Positions 1 through 6,118 of a DNA stretch of 6,649 nucleotides are shown piece by piece. Source of the stretch: a bacterium (GTDB taxonomy: Bacteria > Actinomycetota > Acidimicrobiia > Acidimicrobiales > CATQHL01); NCBI GenBank assembly GCA_026713745.1, contig JAPONU010000073.1, positions 1-6,649 of the forward strand. Direction: 5' to 3'. Numbering within the stretch: position 1 is the stretch's first letter; every line of letters begins with the position of its first letter. The translations under genes were made by a program, and so were the position numbers. A model generated the notes under the pieces. The model had not been told where the DNA came from, did not search any database, and was given only the letters and a program-made list of their open reading frames with translations.

Positions 1-1
1 G

Positions 2-169
2 ATGAGGGATGACTCCCAGTCCCCCGGGGTGGCGGAAATCACCCTGTCGCTTCCCGCGGCCGATAGATGGATCGCCCGGCTCCCAGACGGAGAGATCAGA
101 GCCTTCCTCCCGAGCGCGATCGCCCGGCGAGTTGCAAGCGCGGTCGTGGAGTCGATGAGCGGCTCGTAA
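2..169 (+). CDS. Short hypothetical protein, or C-terminal end of a larger gene entering from the left
   Basis: An open frame of 55 codons runs from an ATG at base 2 to a TAA at 167-169. Third positions are mostly G or C, as in the neighbouring real genes, and the product looks protein-like: a polar N-terminus, a short strand-like stretch (AEITLSLP), then an amphipathic helix-like tail (LPSAIARRVASAVVESMSGS). I do not recognise a family. Because the ATG lies at the very edge of the window, it may be an internal Met of a longer protein whose start is outside. The gene runs toward the minus-strand operon, and a 6-bp hairpin begins three bases after its stop codon, which supports a real gene end. 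No membrane segment or catalytic motif is visible. Confidence 0.42.
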   Translation: MRDDSQSPGVAEITLSLPAADRWIARLPDGEIRAFLPSAIARRVASAVVESMSGS

Positions 170-171
170 CC

Positions 172-187
172 AAGTCCAAGCGGACTT
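172..187 (+). terminator. Small stem-loop after the left-edge reading frame
   Basis: The arms AAGTCC (172-177) and GGACTT (182-187) form a perfect 6-bp stem with the loop AAGC. It begins three bases after the TAA at 167-169. No T-run follows on the plus strand, so it is not a classical intrinsic terminator. It could still mark the 3' end of the plus-strand transcript. Confidence 0.35.
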
Positions 188-236
188 CCCGCAAGCCTCG
201 GAACGTCCTGCCTGGCCCGTGAGCGACTGAAGGCGT

Positions 237-261
237 ACCCCTCCAGACAGTGGAGTGGGGT
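237..261 (-). terminator. Stem-loop just downstream of the amidohydrolase
   Basis: The left arm ACCCC+TCCA (237-245) pairs with TGGA (251-254) and GGGGT (257-261) around the loop GACAG, with a two-base GT bulge at 255-256. This gives a 9-bp interrupted stem beginning 16 bases past the amidohydrolase stop codon, in the convergent intergenic space. It lacks a T-tract on either strand, so it may be a weak or bidirectional terminator or an mRNA 3'-end stabiliser. Confidence 0.35.
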
Positions 262-277
262 CACGGTGCGGCGACGG

Positions 278-1699
278 TCAGACCATCGGGAACTTGGCCT
301 TGTCTGGCAGGCCGGAGCGGGCGCAGATGGCTTCGCCGGCGGCCTGGCACTCCGCCCACAGCCGTTCCTCGTCGATGGTGGTCATGTGCCCGTCGTCGAC
401 GACCTGCGCGCCGTCCACCCAGACGCTGTGCACGCCGCGTCCGTCGGCCGACCACACGAGTTGGCTCATGACGTTCAGCAGCGGGCGCCACTCGGGCCGG
501 TCGGTGTCGTGCAGCACCACGTCGGCCTTCTTGCCGGCCTCCAGCGAGCCGATCCGGTCCTGCGCCTGCACGGCCCGGGCACCGCCCAGGGTGGCCATCT
601 CATAGGCCATCTCGGCCGGGAACATCTGCGGGTCGCAGCGGGCGTCCTTGAACAGGCCGGCCACCAGGTAGGTGGCGCGCATCAGGTCGGAGTAGTTGGA
701 GGCGTTGTTGCCGTCGGTGCCGATGGCCACGTTCACCCCGCCGGCCATCATCTCGGGCATCTTGCCCACCTGCGTCACGCCGTAGGCCACCTTCAAAGCC
801 GTCGTGGGGCAGTGCGCCACCGAGGCCCCGGTCTCGGCGAGGATCTGCACCTCGCCGTCATCGAGTCGCACGCAGTGGGTGATCGCCACGTCGTCGTCCA
901 GCACACCCAACTCGGCGAGGTGCACGATGGGGCGGTGACCGAACTCGGCCAGGAAGGCGTCGGGGTCCAGTTGCGCCGGCGACATGTGGAAGCTGAACCC
1001 GGCCCCGGCCCCGGTGGCCAGTTCCCGGGCGGCGCGCCACAGCGGGTCCGAGGCGGTGTTGTGGCCCACCAGCACGACGTGGCCGGCGATGCGCCCCCCG
1101 GCCACTGAACCGTGGCGCTCCAGTACGGCCTGCAGGTTGGCGATGGCCTCGTCGGTGTTCTGGCGGTAGACGTCGGGCTCGGGTGGCAGGTCCCACACCC
1201 AGCGCCCCACCCGGCCACGGATGCCGACTTCGACGAGCCCGTCCACGACGTCGTCCAGGAAGCGCACCGTGCCGGCCTCCAGGAAGCACGTGGTGCCCGA
1301 CCGCAGCATCTCGGTGGCCGCCAGTTGCGCCGAGATGCGCTCGTCGGCGGCCGTGTGGGTGGCGTAGAGCGGGCAGAGCCAGCCGAAGACGTTCTCCGCG
1401 AAGTCGATGTCGTCGGGCACGTAGCCCCGGGTGAGGGGCTCGCCGGTGATGTGGATGTGGCTGTTGACCATGCCGGGGGTGGCCACGAAGCGGTCGCCGC
1501 CTGCCACGGTGGCAGGCTCGTAGCGGGCCGCCAGGTCGTCCCCTTTGCCCACCGCCACGATCTCGCTGCCGCGCACCGCCACCGCGCCGTGGCGAATGAT
1601 GTCGCGGCGCGGGTTCATGGTGACGACGTGTCCCGCACGGATCAGCACGTCGATCGGCTCGGGGCGGCCGGAGCCGTTGGTGTCGTTCGAGGAGGTCAT
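278..1699 (-). CDS. Atz/Trz-type amidohydrolase (cytosine/guanine/SAH deaminase-like, COG0402 type)
   Basis: Predicted cytosolic metal-dependent hydrolase of 473 aa. The family deaminates or dechlorinates purines, MTA/SAH, pyrimidines and s-triazines. An N-terminal beta-sandwich segment (about 17-75) leads to the metal motif H81-I-H83 in TPGMVNSHIHITG. The third ligand is H238 (FHMSP), the substrate-site His is H275 in THC, AHCPTT follows at 295-300, and the metal Asp is D329 in IGTDGNNASN. The closing motif G-S-L-E-A-G-K-K-A-D-V-V (384-395) is typical of the superfamily, as is the length. The Glu that normally follows the third His by three residues is Pro241 here, so the reaction may differ from the common deaminases. 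The ATG at 1699 is chosen because AAAGG lies 7 bases upstream. An in-frame ATG at 1756 has no ribosome site and sits next to a palindrome. It is the last gene of the minus-strand cluster. The exact substrate is unknown. Confidence 0.93.
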   Translation of the reverse strand: MTSSNDTNGSGRPEPIDVLIRAGHVVTMNPRRDIIRHGAVAVRGSEIVAVGKGDDLAARYEPATVAGGDRFVATPGMVNSHIHITGEPLTRGYVPDDIDFAENVFGWLCPLYATHTAADERISAQLAATEMLRSGTTCFLEAGTVRFLDDVVDGLVEVGIRGRVGRWVWDLPPEPDVYRQNTDEAIANLQAVLERHGSVAGGRIAGHVVLVGHNTASDPLWRAARELATGAGAGFSFHMSPAQLDPDAFLAEFGHRPIVHLAELGVLDDDVAITHCVRLDDGEVQILAETGASVAHCPTTALKVAYGVTQVGKMPEMMAGGVNVAIGTDGNNASNYSDLMRATYLVAGLFKDARCDPQMFPAEMAYEMATLGGARAVQAQDRIGSLEAGKKADVVLHDTDRPEWRPLLNVMSQLVWSADGRGVHSVWVDGAQVVDDGHMTTIDEERLWAECQAAGEAICARSGLPDKAKFPMV

Positions 1700-1706
1700 G
1701 TTGCCG

Positions 1707-1711
1707 CCTTT
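1707..1711 (-). promoter_or_regulatory. Ribosome binding site deciding the amidohydrolase start
   Basis: On the minus strand, AAAGG stands 7 bases before the ATG at 1699. The competing upstream ATG at 1756 is preceded by GATCCCGGCGTC, which has no purine-rich site at the right distance. Confidence 0.5.
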
Positions 1712-1765
1712 CGGTTGTGCGGGGTCCGTTCGGTCGCTCACCTGCGGCGCGGGCATGACGCCGGG

Positions 1766-1796
1766 ATCTGGATTCCGGCCTGCGCCGGAATGACGG
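1766..1796. repeat. REP-like / dRS3-like palindrome between methyltransferase and amidohydrolase
   Basis: A perfect 8-bp inverted repeat, ATTCCGGC (1772-1779) and GCCGGAAT (1784-1791), is separated by CTGC. It is flanked by ATCTGG on the left and GACGGG on the right. On the minus strand it reads as the familiar form GTCATTCC...GGAATCCAGATC. Dispersed palindromes of this form occur in many bacterial genomes, and the Neisseria dRS3 repeat (ATTCCC-N8-GGGAAT) has nearly the same 20-bp design. Here it fills the gap between two operon genes. It can form a strong hairpin in the mRNA, with no U-tract, so it could attenuate transcription or protect upstream mRNA. Membership of a dispersed family in this genome is inferred, since only one copy is in the window. 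Confidence 0.7.
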
Positions 1797-1811
1797 GATG
1801 GTGGATCGACA

Positions 1812-2903
1812 CTACTCAGTCGAGGACTGCGTGTTCGCCGGTTTGGTTGCCACGAAGATCTGCTGGGCTGCGATCGGCTCGATCAGCCGGACCTCGGTGA
1901 ATCCGGACTCGCCGAGCCAGCCTGACATCTGTCGGTAGGTGAAGGCGGTTCCCCGCCTGGTGCATGCCGCCATGGTGGCGGCCATGAAGACCCCCTGGGG
2001 GCTGCGGTTCGGATCGTCGGTGCGGAAGTAGTCCGACACCAGCACCCTCCCACCGGGGCGCAGGGCGGCGGCTGCCCGCGCCAGCAGAGCCCTCGTGCCG
2101 TCAGCACCCTCTGTGCGGCAGATGTGCCCGAGCGCCACCAGGTCGAACGCCTCGTCCTCCAACGCGACCGTGTGATAGTCGCCGGGGCGCAACTCGCAGC
2201 GCCCGGCCAGTCCGGCCTCGGCGATACGCGCCCGGGCAACCTCCAGGACCTCCGGCAGGTCGTTCACCACGGCGGTACCGCCGGGGCAGGCCCGCAGCAC
2301 GGCGATGCTCCACGGCGCCCCGCCGGCGCCGAGGTCGGCGACCCGCGGGGCCGACAGGTGGCTGTAGGAGATCCAGGCGTCGGCCCGGGTGGCGGCCCGC
2401 AGCACCGTGCCGAAGGTGCCCTCCACGAGCGGCACCCAGAACCCCGCCACGTCGCCATCCACCGGGTGGGTGGGTTCGCCACGGCGGATCGTCCCGGCAA
2501 GATCGGTCCAGTTCTCCACAGGGCCGGGAGCGACCGACACCAGGTCGGCCATCGGTGCGGGGCTCTGACGGCAGAGGTAGCGCCGGGAGCAGTCGTTCAG
2601 GTCGAAACGCCCGTCGTGGCGGTCCAGCAGCCCGAGGACAACCAGCGCGTCCGCCAGGGCCTCGGTGTGCGGCGCCGAGGACTCCAGGTGCTCCGCCAAC
2701 CCGTCGGGCCCCAGGGGTCCGTGGTCCCAGAGCGCGTCGAAGAGGCCCAACTCGATCGCCCCCGCCAGCATCCAGTAGGCGCCCAGGCCGAAGATGACGT
2801 TCCACACCGGGCCCGACGGTGCGGGTTTGAAGTCGCTCCACGGCCGGCCCGTCCGGGCCATCGTGTGGGTCTTCTTCAGCTCTGGATAGGGAGAGTCGGC
2901 CAC
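1812..2903 (-). CDS. SAM-dependent O-methyltransferase-like protein with Dimerisation2 domain
   Basis: Predicted cytosolic methyltransferase of 363 aa, a usual length for the acetylserotonin/plant-type O-methyltransferase family. The N-terminal half is the helical dimerisation winged-helix region: AGAIELGLFDALWDHGPLG (47-65), then ALADALVVLGLLDRHDGRF (82-100) and SRRYL (106-110). The C-terminal half is a Rossmann SAM-binding domain with motif I VADLGAGGAP (188-197), acidic strand-2 end VVNDLPEVLE (212-221), GDYH (241-244) and LRPGGRVLVSDYF (281-293). The HDW catalytic signature of classic O-methyltransferases is not present. GHICR (259-263) lies near that place, so the methyl acceptor (O, N, S or C) is uncertain. 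The start is a GTG with AAGGA 6 bases upstream; an alternative ATG at 2861 has a poorer site. It follows the MDR gene after 114 bp and may be read from the same transcript. Confidence 0.88.
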   Translation of the reverse strand: MADSPYPELKKTHTMARTGRPWSDFKPAPSGPVWNVIFGLGAYWMLAGAIELGLFDALWDHGPLGPDGLAEHLESSAPHTEALADALVVLGLLDRHDGRFDLNDCSRRYLCRQSPAPMADLVSVAPGPVENWTDLAGTIRRGEPTHPVDGDVAGFWVPLVEGTFGTVLRAATRADAWISYSHLSAPRVADLGAGGAPWSIAVLRACPGGTAVVNDLPEVLEVARARIAEAGLAGRCELRPGDYHTVALEDEAFDLVALGHICRTEGADGTRALLARAAAALRPGGRVLVSDYFRTDDPNRSPQGVFMAATMAACTRRGTAFTYRQMSGWLGESGFTEVRLIEPIAAQQIFVATKPANTQSSTE

Positions 2904-2909
2904 GGCCCG

Positions 2910-2914
2910 TCCTT
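2910..2914 (-). promoter_or_regulatory. Ribosome binding site for the methyltransferase GTG start
   Basis: On the minus strand AAGGA lies 6 bases before GTG at 2903, an ideal spacing. It supports this start over the in-frame ATG at 2861, whose nearest purine-rich stretch is about 10 or more bases away and weak. Confidence 0.5.
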
Positions 2915-2937
2915 AGCCTGCCTCCGCCGGCTGTCGA

Positions 2938-2985
2938 GGATCTTGGGGGTCTTCTTTTGTAGCCCCACTTTCTCGGCCAAGATCC
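2938..2985. repeat. 9-bp inverted repeat in the spacer between MDR and methyltransferase genes
   Basis: GGATCTTGG (2938-2946) and CCAAGATCC (2977-2985) are perfect inverted copies separated by 30 bases. Inside, a second pairing, TGGGG (2944-2948) with CCCCA (2963-2967), competes with or nests in the outer stem. The minus-strand RNA could form a branched hairpin downstream of the MDR stop codon at 3018, but no terminal U-run is present. It may be a terminator or attenuator, an mRNA-processing site, or a two-half-site operator ahead of the methyltransferase gene. Confidence 0.55.
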
Positions 2986-3017
2986 GGAGAGGTCCGCAGT
3001 GCCACTCGGCGGTTTGC

Positions 3018-4052
3018 TCAGGGCCGCAGCACGATCTTGCCGAAGAGGTCGCTGGCGAACATCCGCTCCTGCGCGGCGGCCGCCTCGGCGAGGGGCATCA
3101 CCGAGTCCACCGGCGCCACGAAGTCACCGCTGCAGTACTGCTCCCAGACGGGGCCGAACTCCTCGGGGCGGTACGGGTCCGAGCCGACGATGGTCAGCCC
3201 CATGTGGAACAGGTGCCCCAGCGACGGGATCGTGACCGAGTCGCCGGTGGTGTTGCCGCAGTTCACGAGCCGGCCGCGGACGCCGAGGGAGAACATGGAG
3301 GCCTCCCACAGCGCGGGGCCGACGTGTTCGAACACCATGTCCACCCCGGCGCCGCCGGTTTCGGAACGTGCAAAGCCGGCGATGTCGGTGGTGCGATTGT
3401 TGGCGGTGGCCTCCGCGCCGAGTTCGGTGGCCCGGGCGCACTTGGCGTCGGTGCCGGCGGTTGCCAGGACCCGCGCCCCGGCGGCGACCGCCAGCTGGAT
3501 CCCGGCCGTGGACACCCCGCTGCCGGCCGCGTGGATGAGGACGGTCTCGCCGGCCTGCAGCTTGCCGACGTCGAACAGGGCGTGCGCCGCGGTCATCCAG
3601 CAGGTGGGGAACACCACTGCCTCGTCGAATGTCATGTCGTCGGGTATCGGGAAGACGTGGCTGGCCGGCACGAGGCACAGTTCGGCGTAGCCGCCGTCGG
3701 CGGTGGCGCCGATGATCCCCAACTCGCCGTACAGGTCGCCGCGCCCGGCGAGGCGGGAGTCCTCCCGCACCCCCGACAGCGACGGATCAACCACCACCCG
3801 GTCACCGACGGAGACGTCCTCCACGGCCTCGCCGAGGCGGGCCACGGTTCCCGCCACGTCCATGCCGGCGATGTGCGGGAACGCGTACCCGGGCATGGTG
3901 AAGTATCCGGCCCGCTGCACGATGTCCAGACGGTTCAGGGCGGTGGCCTCGACCTGCACCACCACGTCTCCGGGCCCCGGCTCGGGATCGGCCACGTCGA
4001 CGTAGCGGAGCACCTCCGGCCCGCCGTGGGCGTCGTAGAGGGCGGCCTTCAT
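3018..4052 (-). CDS. MDR-superfamily oxidoreductase (quinone oxidoreductase/zinc-binding dehydrogenase-like), lacking zinc ligands
   Basis: Predicted cytosolic NAD(P)H-dependent oxidoreductase of 344 aa, typical for medium-chain dehydrogenase/reductases. The GroES-like domain starts MKAALYDAHGGPEVL and contains ATALNRLDIVQRAGY (36-50) and HIAGMDVAGTV (60-70). The Rossmann domain has the nucleotide-binding turn HAAGSGVSTAGIQLA (174-188), strand-2 region ARVLATAGTDAKCARATELGA (193-213), and the closing DLFGKIVLRP (335-344). The catalytic zinc Cys is Asn40 and the usual GHE is GMD (63-65), as in the zinc-independent quinone oxidoreductase type. The loop at about 90-118, where many relatives carry four structural-zinc Cys, has none. 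Its ATG overlaps the permease stop by four bases (ATGA at 4052-4049), and AGGGG sits 6 bases upstream, so it is probably translationally coupled to the transporter. The substrate is unknown: possible roles are enone or quinone reduction, or alcohol oxidation. Confidence 0.92.
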   Translation of the reverse strand: MKAALYDAHGGPEVLRYVDVADPEPGPGDVVVQVEATALNRLDIVQRAGYFTMPGYAFPHIAGMDVAGTVARLGEAVEDVSVGDRVVVDPSLSGVREDSRLAGRGDLYGELGIIGATADGGYAELCLVPASHVFPIPDDMTFDEAVVFPTCWMTAAHALFDVGKLQAGETVLIHAAGSGVSTAGIQLAVAAGARVLATAGTDAKCARATELGAEATANNRTTDIAGFARSETGGAGVDMVFEHVGPALWEASMFSLGVRGRLVNCGNTTGDSVTIPSLGHLFHMGLTIVGSDPYRPEEFGPVWEQYCSGDFVAPVDSVMPLAEAAAAQERMFASDLFGKIVLRP

Positions 4053-4987
4053 CGGAGGCCCCTGATGAATGGTCGAGCCAGCGATTGCGGCTCTCGGGTG
4101 CGGTGTGCGAAGAGCGCCATGACGCAGATGGTTAGCACAAACGGCAGCGACGACAGGAGCTCCGAGTTCAGCGGATGCCCCACGCCCGGCAGGCTGAGCC
4201 GGAAGGAATTGGCGCTACCGAACAGCAGGCAGCCCAACATCGCCCCCCGCAGCGTCCAGCCACCGAAGATCACCGCCGCGATGGCGATGAACCCCTGCCC
4301 GCCCACGATGGAATCCTCGTACCACCCCACCTGCCCCAGCAGGAGGTAGCCCCCGCCGAGGCCCGACGTGATGCCCGCGATGTAGATGGCCTGGCGGCGA
4401 CGCGCGTTCACGTTGATCGACGACACATCCGCCGCCTGCGGGTTCTCCCCCACAGCTCGCACCTCCAGACCCCAGCGCGTGCGGTGGACCAACCACCAGG
4501 CCAGCGGGACGAGGGGATACAAGAGATAGAGCGGCCAGGGCTGGCCGAACAGGGCCGGCCCCAGCAGCGGGATCTCGACGAGGCCCGGCACCTCGAAGAC
4601 GTGCGCCGCGGCGGTCTCGGGTTTGAGGGTGCTGTTGAGGAAGCTCGCCAAGCCGAGGACCAAGATGTTGAGCGTGAGCCCCACGACGAACTGGTTGGCC
4701 GTGAGGTTGTGACTGAAATGGGCCTGCACGGCTCCGACGACGAGCCCCGCGCCGGCACCGACCACCAGACCGACGGCGATGCTCCCGGTGGCGTCGTAGC
4801 CCATGGCGGCGGCGAAGGCGCCGCCGAGCATCGCCCCCTCCACTGAGATGTTGATTGTCCCGGCGCGTTCGGCGATCCACTCCCCCACCGCGACGAACCC
4901 GAGCGCGGTCGCAAGGCGCCAGCCGCTGCTGTAGGTGCTCTCACTTGAGAGCACGTCTCCGACGGCGGAGAAGAAATCGACGAACAC
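4049..4987 (-). CDS. ABC transporter inner-membrane permease, nucleoside-type (NupQ/YufQ-like)
   Basis: Integral membrane protein of 312 aa, the shorter of two permeases in a BmpABC/NupNOPQ-type importer (BPD_transp_2 family). The signature AERAGTINISVEGAMLGGAF (39-58) matches the family's SERaGvvNIgiEGmML block. AVGENPQAADVSSINV (178-193) is the coupling-loop motif facing the ATPase, and GQGFIAIAAVIFGGW (230-244) with LLFGSANSF (254-262) closes the core. Hydrophobic segments lie near 24-38, 51-64, 68-90, 100-118, 150-168, 199-218, 232-260 and 280-294. The start is a GTG three bases after the upstream permease stop, and the stop overlaps the next gene by four bases. Nucleosides or related purine-like compounds are the family's known cargo. 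The exact ligand depends on a binding lipoprotein that is not in the window. Confidence 0.95.
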   Translation of the reverse strand: MFVDFFSAVGDVLSSESTYSSGWRLATALGFVAVGEWIAERAGTINISVEGAMLGGAFAAAMGYDATGSIAVGLVVGAGAGLVVGAVQAHFSHNLTANQFVVGLTLNILVLGLASFLNSTLKPETAAAHVFEVPGLVEIPLLGPALFGQPWPLYLLYPLVPLAWWLVHRTRWGLEVRAVGENPQAADVSSINVNARRRQAIYIAGITSGLGGGYLLLGQVGWYEDSIVGGQGFIAIAAVIFGGWTLRGAMLGCLLFGSANSFRLSLPGVGHPLNSELLSSLPFVLTICVMALFAHRTREPQSLARPFIRGLR

Positions 4988-4990
4988 GGC

Positions 4991-6118
4991 TCAGACTCGA
5001 TCCCGCGCCGCGGCCAGGGCGCGGCGCCGGTCGCGGACGAAGAGAATGGCCGGAGGCACCAGCAACGCCAGCACCAGAAGCGCCTGCACGACCTTGGTGA
5101 TGTCGCGATCCACACCTGTGGCCGCCAGGAACCCCGACCCGGTGCGCAGGGCTGCGAAGACGAACGCCGCAGGGATCGCGACGATGGGATGGGAGCGGGC
5201 CACAAGGGCAACCAGCAGCCCCTCCCACCCGATGTTCACCGCGAACCCGGGCGTGAGCCGGTAGTTGCCGAAGTCACCTCCCACCAGCATGAACGCCCCC
5301 GCCAATCCGCAGAATGCCCCGGAGACCACGAGCGCCATGCCGCCGTAGCGCGACTCGCTCACACCGGCTCGGTGCGCCGTGCGGGGCCCTCGGCCGAGCA
5401 TCTGAAGGCGGAAGCCCACGATCGTCCGGGACAGCACCAGCGCCACGACGACGGCCAGGGCGAGGGCCACGAAGGCGCTGACGGGGAACTCGTTGCCGAA
5501 CCAACGCAGGCGCGGCAAGCGCGTCGAGGGATCCAGGCGCTCGCTGACGAGGAGGCGGTTGGCCTGATCAGGCGTCGGATCCAGCAGCAGGTTGGAGTTC
5601 TTGAGCCCGTAGCCCACGAGCTGCGCGGCGACGAACACCAGCAAGAGGGTGGTCAGGACCTCCGGCATGCGACGCCGGTAGCGCAGGACCGAGGCGATGC
5701 CCGCCCAGAGCGCACCGCCCGCAACGCCGGCCAGCATGATCAGGATCAGAACGTACGGGCCCGAGACTCCGATGTGCGTGAAGGTGTACGTGGCGAGTGC
5801 CGCCCCCACGAACAGCTGACCCTCCTGGCCGATGTTCACCAACCCCGCCTTGGCATTGACGGTGGTGCCGAGCGCGACGAGAAGCAGCGGGATGGCCTCA
5901 CCGATGGTGCGGCCCCAACGAGCGTCGGCACGCACGCTCCCGTCCAGCATGGCCGAGAGCACTGTCGTCGGGGAACCGCCCGTCGCCCACAGCGCCAGCG
6001 CCGCCACGAGCAGGGCCACAGCGATGCTCACGAGGTAGACGGCAAGCACCGTGGCGCCCTCGCGGGTACGGGAGAAGCGTGCGCTCGCGGCGCCGGGCGC
6101 CACCGCTGCGGTGGTCAC
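4991..6118 (-). CDS. ABC transporter inner-membrane permease, nucleoside-type (NupP/YufP-like)
   Basis: Integral membrane protein of 375 aa and partner of the following permease in a BPD_transp_2-type importer. Family blocks visible are TVNAKAGLVNIGQEGQLFVG (86-105), MPEVLTTLLLVFVAAQLVGY (151-170), GFRLQMLGRGPRTAHRAGVS (235-254; coupling helix toward the ATPase) and NIGWEGLLVALVARSHP (295-311). Strongly hydrophobic segments lie near 22-46, 104-118, 120-146, 154-172, 212-230, 260-281, 310-328 and 345-362. The large loop at about 173-212, before the central helices, is probably external. The start is the GTG at 6118, which overlaps the ATPase stop as GTGA (6118-6115), a standard coupling overlap. 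The frame stays open upstream to 6598, but that stretch is Arg/Pro-rich and lies within the ATPase gene. The terminal RDRRRALAAARDRV is basic and cytoplasmic. Confidence 0.95.
   Translation of the reverse strand: MTTAAVAPGAASARFSRTREGATVLAVYLVSIAVALLVAALALWATGGSPTTVLSAMLDGSVRADARWGRTIGEAIPLLLVALGTTVNAKAGLVNIGQEGQLFVGAALATYTFTHIGVSGPYVLILIMLAGVAGGALWAGIASVLRYRRRMPEVLTTLLLVFVAAQLVGYGLKNSNLLLDPTPDQANRLLVSERLDPSTRLPRLRWFGNEFPVSAFVALALAVVVALVLSRTIVGFRLQMLGRGPRTAHRAGVSESRYGGMALVVSGAFCGLAGAFMLVGGDFGNYRLTPGFAVNIGWEGLLVALVARSHPIVAIPAAFVFAALRTGSGFLAATGVDRDITKVVQALLVLALLVPPAILFVRDRRRALAAARDRV

Noticed and set aside
1700..1756. A 19-residue N-terminal extension of the amidohydrolase from the ATG at 1756
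   Set aside because: It has no ribosome site upstream, the added residues are polar and not signal-like, and the ATG at 1699 has AAAGG at 7 bases.
266..1900. Plus-strand open frames at 266-1108 and 1112-1900 opposite the amidohydrolase
   Set aside because: Both are His/Gly/Val-rich antisense readings of a gene with clear family motifs on the other strand; no motif or ribosome site supports them.
2956..2985. Possible minus-strand promoter (ATCTTG ... TACAAA) ahead of the methyltransferase
   Set aside because: Both boxes match the consensus poorly, and the -35-like box lies within the inverted repeat; the evidence is too weak to list as a promoter.
2124..4349. A 741-codon open frame on the plus strand, opposite the methyltransferase, MDR and permease genes
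   Set aside because: It runs across three well-supported minus-strand genes and their gaps, its product is a low-complexity mix of Gly, Val, His, Arg and Gln with no recognisable domain, and high-GC DNA often leaves such an antisense frame free of stop codons.
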